Shown here: positions 49,595 through 58,018 of the stretch, one piece after another
How positions within the stretch are numbered: position 1 is the stretch's first letter
Layout of the letters: every line of letters starts with the position of its first letter
From: Bartonella sp. WD16.2
GTDB lineage: Bacteria > Pseudomonadota > Alphaproteobacteria > Rhizobiales > Rhizobiaceae
DNA: 64,000 nt
Direction: 5' to 3'
Assembly: GCF_002022505.1 (NCBI RefSeq)
Contig: NZ_CP019781.1
Location: 1,387,501-1,451,500 of the forward strand
The notes under the pieces: model-generated
What the model was told of the DNA's origin: nothing
What the model saw: the letters and a program-made list of their open reading frames with translations, nothing else
Databases searched by the model: none
Position numbers and translations under genes: made by a program

Positions 49595-49644
49595 TATCTC
49601 CTCTATGGGAGATATGTCAATTGTTTTATCCTTAATAAAAGATA
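49595..49644. promoter_or_regulatory. Two candidate repressor operators upstream of the leftward operon
   Basis: TATCTCC-TCTATG-GGAGATA (49595-49614, perfect 7-bp arms) and TATCCTTAATAAAAGATA (49627-49644). The half-site TATCC/GGATA is shared with the palindrome at 50257-50276 on the other side of the repressor gene. Confidence 0.55.
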
Positions 49645-49818
49645 TATTTTGAACTTTTACGAACATTCTAACAGCGCGTAAAAATTGACTAATTTTCTAT
49701 CCCATTTTTATGTTGTTCTCTATTTGTTCTAAATAGGCACAAAAACAAATAAAAGAGCGCAAATAAATAGGCACAAACAAATGGGTCAATAGACAACAAA
49801 CAGATTGGGAGAGCTGAA

Positions 49819-49968
49819 ATGAGTGATTTAAAATTGATACAGTATTGGGAAAATCTTGAGCCTGAGATTCAAGGAGCTGTTATGGTTTTACTTCGTCAGT
49901 TGGCCGGCGCAAGAGAGTTAAAATTGCCTGTCGTTCCTCAGGAGAAATCTTTGCAAGAAGATCAATAA
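49819..49968 (+). CDS. Possible 49-residue protein antisense to the repressor 3' end
   Basis: ATG at 49819 with GGGAGAG upstream; product begins MSDLKLIQYWENLEPEIQGA and ends EKSLQEDQ. It overlaps the last 89 bases of the convergent repressor gene. The ribosome binding site and natural-looking composition argue for a gene; the short length and overlap argue against. Confidence 0.4.
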   Translation: MSDLKLIQYWENLEPEIQGAVMVLLRQLAGARELKLPVVPQEKSLQEDQ

Positions 49969-50206
49969 ATTCTTGATCTTCAGGAGCAGGATTTTCTCCA
50001 TAGAGAATATAACTCATACTTACATTAATTGTCTGACACACGTTTGAAAGCGATTCAATCGTAGGGTCTTTCCCTTCAGAAAGAATAGAATGGAGATAAC
50101 CAGCTCCTTTGCCTGCTGCAAGGGAAATAGAGCGCTTCGACCGCCCACTTTTTATGAGCACTTCATTTAATCTGTGACGCCAACCATCAATATTCATAAG
50201 TCTCAT
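49880..50206 (-). CDS. XRE-family phage repressor
   Basis: A 108-residue helix-turn-helix protein (HTH about residues 18-72: KSGRSKRSISLAAGKGAGYL, HSILSEGKDPTIESLSNVCQ, TINVSMSYILYGE) with a short C-terminal tail ISPEERQAILTLLRRP. It lacks the self-cleaving S24 peptidase domain of CI/LexA-type repressors, so release would need another signal. Palindromes with TATCC half-sites lie on both sides, one before its own start and two before the leftward operon, a lambda-like arrangement. Confidence 0.88.
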   Translation of the reverse strand: MRLMNIDGWRHRLNEVLIKSGRSKRSISLAAGKGAGYLHSILSEGKDPTIESLSNVCQTINVSMSYILYGENPAPEDQEFIDLLAKISPEERQAILTLLRRPTDEVKP

Positions 50207-50256
50207 CCTTAGCTGTCTTCAATAAAATACATAGTCTTTCATAAAATTAACTTGCA

Positions 50257-50276
50257 ATATCCTTTAAAGAGGATAT
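50257..50276. promoter_or_regulatory. Candidate repressor operator
   Basis: ATATCC - TTTAAAGA - GGATAT, 51 bases upstream of the repressor start; same half-site as the elements at 49595-49644. Confidence 0.55.
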
Positions 50277-50672
50277 AAAATTATAAATAAATTTTATTTT
50301 AGGGGATGAATTCTACATTTTATCAAAAAACAATAAAACACCCCAAAGGATACAAACAGGCCACCTCAAAAACCCGTGCGTTTCCTGTATGTATTATTTA
50401 TCCTTTACAGTTTATGCAACCTCAAATTGCAAACTCCACCCCTTCTAGCAAACACGACTGACTTTCAGATGATTTAAAAGAAATACAAAAATGAACACAA
50501 CACTCTAACAAATAATAGAACAAAATGAAACAAAACCGAAACAAACCAGAAACATTTTACGAAATCGTAAACTTTGACTACGTGCATTGAGAGGGAAGTA
50601 AAAGGCTATTTTAGATTTTTTTTCCACAAAAAGTCGCATTAATCGAAACTTTTAAATGAAAGAAACAAAACC

Positions 50673-50732
50673 TTAAGAAAGCTTATCCCCCCATTAAGAA
50701 AGCTGACATCCCTAAAGAAAGCTGATACCCCC
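50673..50732 (+). repeat. Three direct 20-bp repeats in front of the replication gene
   Basis: TTAAGAAAGCTTATCCCCCC (50673), TTAAGAAAGCTGACATCCC (50694) and TAAAGAAAGCTGATACCCCC (50713) run tandemly and end exactly at the ATG of the DUF1376 gene. Spacing of about two helical turns suggests iterons or operators. Confidence 0.75.
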
Positions 50733-51919
50733 ATGAAACAAACTGAGCAATTTGAATTTCCTAATTATGAATCGTCCACACTTCCTTATGTTTGTTGGTA
50801 TCAAAATGACTTTTTAGGTGGAGTACGCGGGATGCGTGCGCACGAAATTGGAATTTATACAATTCTTCTCAATGAAATTTATGCACGGGGTCGTCCTTTA
50901 GATTTATCAGCAGAACGTTTAGCACGCCTTTGTGGTTGTGATAAACGAACTTTTATCAGTGTTTTAGAAATGTTGATTACAGAAGGTAAGATTTTAAATT
51001 TAACCTGTGGATTATGGAACAAGCGATGCGAAAATGTGTTTCGTGAGCGCGCGCAATTGCTTGAACAAAAATCCTTTGCGGGTCGTTCTTCGGCAGAAAA
51101 ACGTAAAAAAATCAATGCAAAAATTCAACATCTGCTCAACACATGTCCTACAAATGATGAACTTAACTCAAAAGCTCAGAAGGAAGAAAAAGAAACACCT
51201 AACGGTGTTTCACAAAAGAAAGATGTTTGTTCCAACACCATCCACCCATCCACTGGGCATACCACTCCAGACCTTGCCACCACATATCCTGACACCAAAA
51301 CCCACTCCAGTGCACATTCCTCCACCACAAAAAGTTTGAAAGACCACCATCTTCCTACCCCTGCCAATTGGGTGGGCGACATTCAACACCCATCCACCAT
51401 CCACTCATCCACCGAGCATTCCACTGGGCATACCACTCCAGACCTTGCCATTCAACACTCACCCACCCCCATTCATCATCCACTAAACATCTCCCCTCGC
51501 AATACCTATCCACAAAGCACCACCCCACTGGGCATACCGTACCAAGCCCTGCCACCACATATCCTAACACCACCCCCCTCTCCAGCGAACATTCTTCCAC
51601 CGCAAAAAATTTGAAAGGCCATCGCCTTCCTGCCAACTGGGTGGGTGACATTCACGCAGCAGTCTCAGAAGGTTTGAGCGAAGAGCAAGCCCGCTGGCAA
51701 GAAAAAAAATTTCGCGACTATTGGCATGCTAAAAGCGGCAAACAAGCTTTAAAAGTAGACTGGTCAGCTACATGGCGCAATTGGTACCGGCGTGAAATTG
51801 AGCGATTAAGAGAAAACCAAGAAAGGCTTTGTGCTTTATCATCTGGTTCAAACACAGTGCCTCACAGCACTCAAGAAGATGGTCTTTACCGCAACCTTAT
51901 CAATTATCAAGCAAAGTAA
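50733..51919 (+). pseudogene. Frameshifted phage replication protein with DUF1376 domain
   Basis: The N-terminal DUF1376 domain (residues about 18-115: PYVCWYQNDFLGGVRGMRAH, EIGIYTILLNEIYARGRPLD, RLARLCGCDKRTFISVLEML) continues into a Thr/His/Pro/Ser-rich linker and stops at 51614. The conserved C-terminal part (ANWVGDIHAAVSEGLSEEQA, YWHAKSGKQALKVDWSATWR, NWYRREIERL) is in another frame up to 51919. Two copies of the same linker unit (ACTGGGCATACC at 51252 and 51527) are 275 bases apart, and removing 275 bases restores a single 303-codon frame. The domain is found in phage replication proteins of the O/YdaU type. Probably inactive or a truncated N-terminal protein. Confidence 0.85.
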
Positions 51920-52041
51920 CAAAACCCCAAATCAAAACCCCAAGCCAATACAACCAAACAAAGTAACATCAACAAACCAATGCAAACATAACACAAAGCC
52001 ACAACAAAACACGATACACATTATGATACAAGCAGGGGAAT

Positions 52042-53883
52042 ATGAGCACGATTTTTGAAATCAAACAAAAGCTTGCATCTCAAGCAGGATCGGTTGCACA
52101 AATGCTTCTTCCACAAGGACAAAAACGCGGTAATGACTGGATTGTAGGCAGCACACAAGGTGAACCAGGTCAAAGCTTATCACTCTGTTTAAAGGGCAGC
52201 AAAGCAGGCCTGTGGTACGATTTTGCAGAAGGAAGCGGCGGCGACCTTTTAGACCTGTGGTGCGCGGTTAAAGGAATCAGCCTTTCTCAAGCATTGGATG
52301 AAGCCCGTTCTTACTTAAATCTTTCTCGCCCAAAACCCTTTATGGCCCCACGTCATCCCTATCGCCTTCCCCCCGTTCCAAAAGGGAGTAAGCCTCGCTA
52401 TGAGGTGAAAAATTATTTACATACAAAACGGCATATCCCCTTAGATATCTTAAAACGTTATCGCATCCAAGAAGATGGAAACCAGATCATTTTTCCATTT
52501 TATAAACCCGATGGCACACTTGCATTGGTGAAAGTACGTACTACAGAAGAAGGCGCAAAAGCAAAACCCACAGCTTCTCATTGTGAACCAATTTTATTTG
52601 GCTGGCAGGCCATCTCGCCAACACAACGAACCCTTGTTATCACCGAAGGAGAAATTGATGCGCTTTCATTAGCAGCCTATGGGTACCCGGCCCTATCAGT
52701 ACCCTTTGGAGGGGGTAAGGGAGGCAAACAAGCTTGGATTGAAAATGAATTTGATCATTTAGAAATTTTTGAGAAAATTTTCTTAGCAACCGACATGGAC
52801 AAACCAGGAGAAGAAGCAGCACTTGAAATTGCCCACAGGCTTGGTCGGCACCGGTGTTATCGTGTCCACTTGCCCTGTAAAGATGCCAATGACTGTTTAA
52901 AAGCAGGCCTTGAGACTTCAACCATAAAAGCCGCTTTTTCAAAAGCCCAAAGCTTTGCACCAAAGGGATTAAGGCGTGCATCTGATTATCGCAACCAGGT
53001 GATTGAGCTATTTTGGCCCACTCCCAAACAGCACCTTGGCTATACGGTTCCTTATCCAAAATTAAATGGCAAATTGTATTTTCGCCCAGCAGAATTAACC
53101 CTCTGGAGTGGTGCAAGCGGTGCCGGCAAAAGTCAATTGTTATCAGACTGTATTGTCCATTGGATCGCGCAAAAAAGCCGTCTCTGTCTAGCCTCACTCG
53201 AAATGAAGGGGGAGCAATCGCTTCGCCGTTTAATCAGACAAACAGGGGGCGATAACCAACCAACAAAAACCATGATCGAACAGATTCTTCATTTTCTAGA
53301 TGACGGTCTCATTTTGTATGAGCACGTAGGCAAATCAGACATTCAAACCCTGCTTGATGTTTTTGACTATTGCCGTGCAAAATATGGCTGTGATCAATTT
53401 ATTATCGACAGTTTGATGCGGCTTAGTATCGCTTCAGATGATTATACAGGGCAAGAACAAGCAGTCTATAAAATTGTTGATTGGGCAATTTTAAATGCCG
53501 TGCACGTTCACCTTGTCGCCCATGCACGCAAAAGTGGTATAGAGAAAGATATCCCTGGCGCTGAAGACATAAAAGGAGCCTCAGAAATTGGAGCCAATGC
53601 ATTTAATATTATCACAATTTGGCGTAATCGCTCTTTAGAAGATAAAATTCTTGCAGCTCAACGTGCAACAGAAAAAGCTGAATTAGCAGCCCGTCCCGGG
53701 GTAATCATGAACATCGCCAAACAACGTTCAGGCGATTTTGAAGGAAAAATCGGCCTTTGGTTTGACCCTAAAACTTACCGCTACCGTTGTTCTTCAACAA
53801 TCCACCAAGAATCACGTCGTTATCTTGAATTCACAAACACACCCTCCTCGCAGTCTCATCCCCCCTCACAACTTCATCCCTAA
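52042..53883 (+). CDS. Phage primase-helicase (Toprim plus DnaB-type domain)
   Basis: A 613-residue protein organised like T7 gp4/Twinkle. An N-terminal domain with LWYDFAEGSGGDLLDLWCAV is followed by Toprim (VITEGEIDALSLAAYG and FLATDMDKPGEEAALEIAHR) and a RecA-like helicase with Walker A SGASGAGKSQLLSD, LASLEMKGEQSL, FIIDSLMRLS (Walker B) and VHLVAHARKSG. No CHC2 zinc finger is evident. The C-terminus after RRYLEF (NTPSSQSHPPSQLHP) is encoded by G-poor sequence. GGGG ribosome binding site before the ATG. Rightward phage operon. Confidence 0.93.
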   Translation: MSTIFEIKQKLASQAGSVAQMLLPQGQKRGNDWIVGSTQGEPGQSLSLCLKGSKAGLWYDFAEGSGGDLLDLWCAVKGISLSQALDEARSYLNLSRPKPFMAPRHPYRLPPVPKGSKPRYEVKNYLHTKRHIPLDILKRYRIQEDGNQIIFPFYKPDGTLALVKVRTTEEGAKAKPTASHCEPILFGWQAISPTQRTLVITEGEIDALSLAAYGYPALSVPFGGGKGGKQAWIENEFDHLEIFEKIFLATDMDKPGEEAALEIAHRLGRHRCYRVHLPCKDANDCLKAGLETSTIKAAFSKAQSFAPKGLRRASDYRNQVIELFWPTPKQHLGYTVPYPKLNGKLYFRPAELTLWSGASGAGKSQLLSDCIVHWIAQKSRLCLASLEMKGEQSLRRLIRQTGGDNQPTKTMIEQILHFLDDGLILYEHVGKSDIQTLLDVFDYCRAKYGCDQFIIDSLMRLSIASDDYTGQEQAVYKIVDWAILNAVHVHLVAHARKSGIEKDIPGAEDIKGASEIGANAFNIITIWRNRSLEDKILAAQRATEKAELAARPGVIMNIAKQRSGDFEGKIGLWFDPKTYRYRCSSTIHQESRRYLEFTNTPSSQSHPPSQLHP

Positions 53884-54397
53884 GAACACACAAACGCATA
53901 CCCCTCATAATCCCAAAAGGAATACAACAACTTCTTCTCTCTTACAAACCTGCCCAACAATGCAACCTTGCCTCACCCCTTAAAACACACCCACCCCCTT
54001 AAAACAGATTACTCCTTAAAAACAAAACCATACAAAAACAAACTATCTCTTAAAGAATATTCTCTGTCCTTAAAAACACTTTCCAGTGTAAAGAGCACTC
54101 ATATCATAAAGAGCCCATGTTGAGATACACCACTTTAGCAATTTTTCTCACTTTAAACCCCGTTTTTACTCATCTCCTATCATTTTCGCTCCCCCCTCAT
54201 TCTTACTCATCACTCTCACTTAAACCACCTCATTTTTCATATATGTCCCCTCTCATTTAACCTCTTCATTCTCAGTTATATCCCTTTCCTGAAGCCTTTC
54301 TTATTTCGGTCTCTCTCACTTAAGTCCCCTCTCATTTAATTCCATTCATTTTCATTTAAAAATCTTCTGACACATTTTTCATTAAAGGAGGAAAACA
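53884..54397 (+). repeat. G-poor spacer with short CTCATTT-type repeats
   Basis: Repeated words CCCCTCTCATTTAA (54247, 54328), CTCTCACTTAA (54212, 54315) and CATTCATTTTC; also CCTTAAAA words in 53985-54075. No gene. An AAAGGAGGAAAA ribosome binding site for the next gene lies at the end. Confidence 0.7.
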
Positions 54398-54973
54398 ATG
54401 AAATGTCATCACAATAAAAATACCGATGCACTTAAAAAGAACACTGTAAATTACGCCCACCCATATACAAAACATCAGCACATTGGTCATTTAAAAACAG
54501 AAGAAATGCTTATTGAAACAAGTAATCCTTATTTTCAACCCACCCATAAGGAAAGCCCTAGCAACCCACGTACCATTGTTGCAGTTGCCAACGCTCATAG
54601 CCGCCCTATTGCCCTTTTATATGCAAAAGGGCATATCAGCAAAGCGCAATATAAAGCAGCAGAACGTTTTTATTATTATTGGCACATACAACAAGGTAAC
54701 ACACACATGAGCATCGATTACAGCCATCAAAAAGTCGATGGCAGTCATTATTATACAGACACTCTTGAACGCCAAATGGAAGCAACAGATCAATTACAAA
54801 CGATTAAGATTCAACTGGGTGTTCTTGGTTACCAGCTTATTGAGCAAATAATCGGTTATAACCTATCGATCAAAGACTTAAGCCCTTTAAAACGCAGACA
54901 AAACTCTCTTGCCGATCACTTACGCGATTGTCTAGACCTGATGGCAACCTATTGGGGTTATGCGAAAACTTAA
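54398..54973 (+). CDS. Phage protein with DUF6456-like domain
   Basis: A 191-residue protein with a very strong ribosome binding site. The region 75-185 (GHISKAQYKAAERFYYYWHI, YSHQKVDGSHYYTDTLERQM, VLGYQLIEQIIGYNLSIKDL, LADHLRDCLDLMATYWGY) matches the helical DUF6456-type pattern (VDGG-D, LG, IxxVVxxG) of alphaproteobacterial phage proteins, which are of unknown, possibly regulatory, function. Last gene of the rightward phage set. Confidence 0.75.
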   Translation: MKCHHNKNTDALKKNTVNYAHPYTKHQHIGHLKTEEMLIETSNPYFQPTHKESPSNPRTIVAVANAHSRPIALLYAKGHISKAQYKAAERFYYYWHIQQGNTHMSIDYSHQKVDGSHYYTDTLERQMEATDQLQTIKIQLGVLGYQLIEQIIGYNLSIKDLSPLKRRQNSLADHLRDCLDLMATYWGYAKT

Positions 54974-55312
54974 ATAGTCTTGAATAAACGTATAAAAACT
55001 CCTCCACCCCAAAACAGCGCCCCCACTCAATCAATGAGATAAAATCCCCCTCACTGCACCTAAATTGAAAAATAGTACCCGCTATCAATTCTTCCACATA
55101 AACGTACACCTTCACAATCACACTCGCAAACCATGAGACAAACCACTCCCCCCACCTTAAAAACCAGCGCATCCATCCATTTAACTAAGGGGATAAAATC
55201 CCCCTACTGCATCTAAATTGAAAAAACAACGCACATGCCGTCAATCCCCTAAGCAAACGCACGCCCTCGGTCTCTCCTAAATAAACATCCACATCTAGAA
55301 GAAATTTGCCTA
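54974..55312. repeat. Noncoding region with a duplicated 34-base element
   Basis: GATAAAATCCCCCT followed by ACTGCA-CTAAATTGAAAAA occurs at 55038 and 55192. In the second copy GGGGAT-AAA-ATCCCC (55189-55203) is a perfect small palindrome. Role unknown; possible terminator or border repeat of the phage module. Confidence 0.6.
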
Positions 55313-55397
55313 TGGTGCGGGTGGTCGGACTCGAACCGACACTCCTCTCGGAACCAGATTTTGAGTCTGGCGCGTCTACCAGTTCCACCACACCCGC
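55313..55397 (-). tRNA. tRNA-Leu(CAA)
   Basis: An 85-base type II tRNA with long variable arm and encoded CCA. Acceptor GCGGGTG/CACCCGC, anticodon stem CCAGA/TCTGG around CTCAAAA (anticodon CAA), T arm TCGG-TTCGAGTC-CGA. Confidence 0.96.
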
Positions 55398-55610
55398 ACA
55401 TGCAGCTTGATCAAGACATAAGGAAAGCTTGTGCCCTCTCCTCTTGCACTATATGAAGAAGTAGAGATTCGTCAACACTGGACTTGCATTTTTTAACTGG
55501 ACTTTTGTTTTTTTAAGTCTATGCATCATTTTAAACTCATTGAATTAATCTGGCTTATTTGAAAGTATGTGCATGAAAACTATAGGGAAAAGTATTGGGG
55601 CTTTAAAACT

Positions 55611-56213
55611 ATGATGTTAAACAAATTAAAAGCATGGGTCGTATCATTAGCACAGCGTCGCACAGCGCCACATTGGCTTGGGCTAATTGCTTTTTTTGAA
55701 AGTTCCTTTTTTCCGATTCCAGCTGATGTCTTGTGCATTCCAATGGCGCTTGTTCGCCCGCAAAACGCCTATCGCTACGCCTTAATTGGCACACTGTGTT
55801 CTACCTTAGGGGGAGCTTTTGGTTGGATTATAGGTTTTTATGCTTACGACACCATCGCCAAACCGATTTTAGAATTCTACGGTAAATATGAAAGTTTTCA
55901 GGCATTTCAAAATGGTGCAACATTAAAATTTCTCGTAATTTTACTGATCACATCAGGGCTTTTCCATTTTCCACCCATCAAGCTTGTCACGCTTTTATCA
56001 GGGGTCATGGGCGTACCTCTCCTGCTTTTTATTGTTATTTGTCTCTTAGCGCGTGGAGCTCGTTTTTATCTTTTTGCTTGGTTTATTCAACGTTTTGGTC
56101 AAAAAGCGATCGATCTGCTCTCTCGTCATTTTACATGGTTTTTGCCTATTGGTTTAATTCTTCTCTTGTTAGCCTATAATCTATTAGTCTATAAATTATA
56201 TTCTGCTTTTTAA
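55611..56213 (+). CDS. DedA/YqaA-type membrane protein
   Basis: About 200 residues from the ATG at 55611 or 55614; the frame also opens with GTG at 55569. SNARE-associated/DedA family: re-entrant motif FFESSFFPIPADVLCIPMAL near residue 30, G-rich GTLCSTLGGAFGWIIGFYAY, and late RGARFYLFAWFIQRFG. DedA proteins act in lipid carrier flipping and membrane homeostasis. The next gene (dsbB) follows 34 bases later in the same direction, a common pairing in Rhizobiales. Confidence 0.9.
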   Translation: MMLNKLKAWVVSLAQRRTAPHWLGLIAFFESSFFPIPADVLCIPMALVRPQNAYRYALIGTLCSTLGGAFGWIIGFYAYDTIAKPILEFYGKYESFQAFQNGATLKFLVILLITSGLFHFPPIKLVTLLSGVMGVPLLLFIVICLLARGARFYLFAWFIQRFGQKAIDLLSRHFTWFLPIGLILLLLAYNLLVYKLYSAF

Positions 56214-56247
56214 AATCATTCCTCGTCCACTTGAGAGAATATGTTAA

Positions 56248-56823
56248 ATGAGTACTTCTTTGTCTTGCCAATGCTTTATGAAGAAACATCTTTATCGCAA
56301 ACAAAGCAATAAAGAGCGAAGTTTGTGGGCCTTTTTTCTAACCCTTTGCCTTGCTGCCATACTGGGTATTGCACTGAGTTTTGAAATTATCGGCGGTTAT
56401 CTTCCATGCCACTTATGTTTGCTTGAGCGCCTTCCTTATTATGGTGCTCTCCCGCTTTTAGTCTTAGCAAGCCTTTTGGCGTGGGTTTCTTGCTTGTCCT
56501 CTCTGGTACGGTTTTTATTCATATGCGTTTTTGTGCTCATGGCAACAAGCTTTGTGCTTGCAATCTATCACGCCGGTATTGAATATCACTTTTGGCCAGC
56601 ACCAGCCCACTGCAGTTTAAATACAACAACACTCACAACAGGCGTAGACCAGCTTTTTACTTCACTTGAAAAGCCCCCAGCATCTCCCTCCTGTTCTCAA
56701 GCACCAGCGCGCTTTCTTTTTCTGTCATTTGCCGGCTGGAATGTCCTTGCCAGTTTGTTGTACATGCTCCTTAGTCTGTATGTAGCATCCAAAGGGCTTC
56801 TCTCAAATGATGATGAAAAATAA
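56248..56823 (+). CDS. dsbB: Disulfide bond formation protein DsbB
   Basis: A 191-residue quinone-coupled oxidase of the inner membrane that reoxidises DsbA. First cysteine pair Cys54-Cys57 in LPCHLCLLERLPYYG; second periplasmic pair Cys122 and Cys149 in PAHCSLN and SPSCSQ. Four hydrophobic helices (about 27-48, 64-82, 84-108, 157-180). An internal ATG at 56278 could be the true start. Operon with the DedA-type gene. Confidence 0.93.
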   Translation: MSTSLSCQCFMKKHLYRKQSNKERSLWAFFLTLCLAAILGIALSFEIIGGYLPCHLCLLERLPYYGALPLLVLASLLAWVSCLSSLVRFLFICVFVLMATSFVLAIYHAGIEYHFWPAPAHCSLNTTTLTTGVDQLFTSLEKPPASPSCSQAPARFLFLSFAGWNVLASLLYMLLSLYVASKGLLSNDDEK

Positions 56824-57166
56824 ACACCATAGAGCAAAAAACTGCAAAGCTACAGCTCTAACCGACAACACAAGCCACATACCCCCATCCCCTCCCAACA
56901 CCGCCCCATTATACCACCCTCACCCCCTCAAGCGCATCCCTTATCCTACAACATCCCTCCAACACAAATCACACCACCCAAACCTAAACTGCATTCTACA
57001 ACACAACCCGCCCCCTACAGTACAGCTAAACTTTAAGGCATTCTAAACCCAAGATTGGCTCTACACTCAAAATTAGACTTTACATTTAAGATTGATCTTA
57101 CATCTAAGATTAAGTTTTGATATCCAGTAATATCCAAAATTGACTTTTGTTTGATGCCCTCTACAT
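56824..57166 (+). repeat. G-poor spacer and 19-bp degenerate repeats
   Basis: 56830-57040 is a short C-rich tract. 57052-57126 has four degenerate units beginning AAGATTGG, AAATTAGA, AAGATTGA and AAGATTAA spaced 18-21 bases, just upstream of the iron box. No gene. Confidence 0.6.
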
Positions 57167-57182
57167 TTTAGAATTATTCTAA
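57167..57182 (+). promoter_or_regulatory. Irr-type iron control element (ICE)
   Basis: TTTAGAA-TTA-TTCTAA matches the ICE/Irr box of Rhizobiales. It ends two bases before the ATG of mbfA. Irr represses mbfA homologues under low iron in related bacteria. Because it abuts the first ATG, the internal ATG at 57197 is a plausible true start. Confidence 0.75.
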
Positions 57183-57184
57183 TA

Positions 57185-58018
57185 ATGAGAGCAACAATGT
57201 CAAAGCCCCCTTCACCTTCTTCCCCCTCTTCACCCCATAATGCCTTTGAGCCTCCTTTATGCCAAGAGATGGTCGCTTGTGCTCTCAAATTACAAGAAGA
57301 ACAAGCAGCGCTTTATTTAAAATATGCCAAAGCTTTACAAGAGCATTGTCCAGAGCAAGCGGCAATTTTTGCCAAAATGGGTACTAAAGAACTTGAGCAT
57401 TTTCAAGAATCTCTTCGCATGGCTTGTAACATTCATGCAACAACCTCAGACCCCTCATCCAACGAGCCTGCTCTTTTAGACATTTGCTACCAAGAAGCAA
57501 ACTCAAAAACAGCACAAGAAGAAAATCAAGCCACCCCATCACAAACGCAAGCATATAAACAAACACTTTTAACGTGGATTCAACCCGGCCTTGCAGGTCT
57601 AATGGATGGATCTGTCTCAACCCTTGCCCCCACTTTTGCAGCAGCCTTTGCAACAGGTGATACCTATCAAACTTTTTTGATAGGTTTTTCTGCTGCAATT
57701 GGTGCAGGTCTTTCAATGGGCTTTACCGAAGCAGCCCATGATGATGGAAAATTATCAGGGCGTGGTTCTCCACTCAAAAGAGGCATTGCCAACGGCGTCA
57801 TGACAATGCTTGGGGGGTTAGGTCATGCTCTTCCCTATCTCATTGACAACTTTTACCTTGCAACAACCCTTGCTTGCCTTATCGTATTTTTTGAACTCTG
57901 GGCTATTGTCTGGATTCAAAATAAATTTATGGACACACCTTTCTGGCGTGCTTCTTTCCAAGTTATTGTAGGTGGAGCCTTAGTCCTTGCAACAGGCATC
58001 TTGATTGGTAGTATATAA
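57185..58018 (+). CDS. mbfA: Membrane-bound ferritin MbfA (erythrin-VIT1 fusion)
   Basis: A 277-residue iron exporter. The N-terminal ferritin-like domain (about 30-95: CQEMVACALKLQEEQAALYL, FAKMGTKELEHFQ, with the Glu and E-x-x-H iron ligands) is fused to a C-terminal VIT1/CCC1 transporter domain (PGLAGLMDGSVSTLAPTFAA, GLSMGFTEAAHDDGKLSGRG, then hydrophobic helices to the end). The first 20 residues (KPPSPSSPSSPHNA) are low-complexity and C-rich in the DNA. MbfA in Bradyrhizobium and Agrobacterium exports iron and protects from peroxide; it is controlled by Irr, and the iron box here agrees. Alternative start ATG 57197. Confidence 0.92.
   Translation: MRATMSKPPSPSSPSSPHNAFEPPLCQEMVACALKLQEEQAALYLKYAKALQEHCPEQAAIFAKMGTKELEHFQESLRMACNIHATTSDPSSNEPALLDICYQEANSKTAQEENQATPSQTQAYKQTLLTWIQPGLAGLMDGSVSTLAPTFAAAFATGDTYQTFLIGFSAAIGAGLSMGFTEAAHDDGKLSGRGSPLKRGIANGVMTMLGGLGHALPYLIDNFYLATTLACLIVFFELWAIVWIQNKFMDTPFWRASFQVIVGGALVLATGILIGSI

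Larger units (their letters stand above)
50207..50732. other. Switch region: repressor promoter and possible phage origin
   Basis: A 526-base noncoding region between the repressor and the rightward replication genes, AT-rich and A-rich towards the right end, with the palindrome at 50257 and three direct repeats at 50673-50732. It may hold divergent promoters and a replication origin; the latter is inferred from the direct repeats only. Confidence 0.5.
47245..54973. mobile_element. Phage early/replication module between two tRNA genes
   Basis: A leftward set (two small proteins and YqaJ nuclease), an XRE repressor with operators on both sides, and a rightward set (DUF1376 replication protein, primase-helicase, DUF6456-like protein). 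No integrase, no structural genes. Together with the separate structural block at 11.7-26.4 kb this resembles a domesticated phage whose replication part is kept apart, as known for the Bartonella GTA and its phage-derived replication region; that link is an inference. Confidence 0.6.

Noticed and set aside
51368..51919. Separate 183-codon gene downstream of DUF1376
   Set aside because: Its first 75 codons are out-of-frame repeat; only the end is real and belongs to the frameshifted upstream gene.
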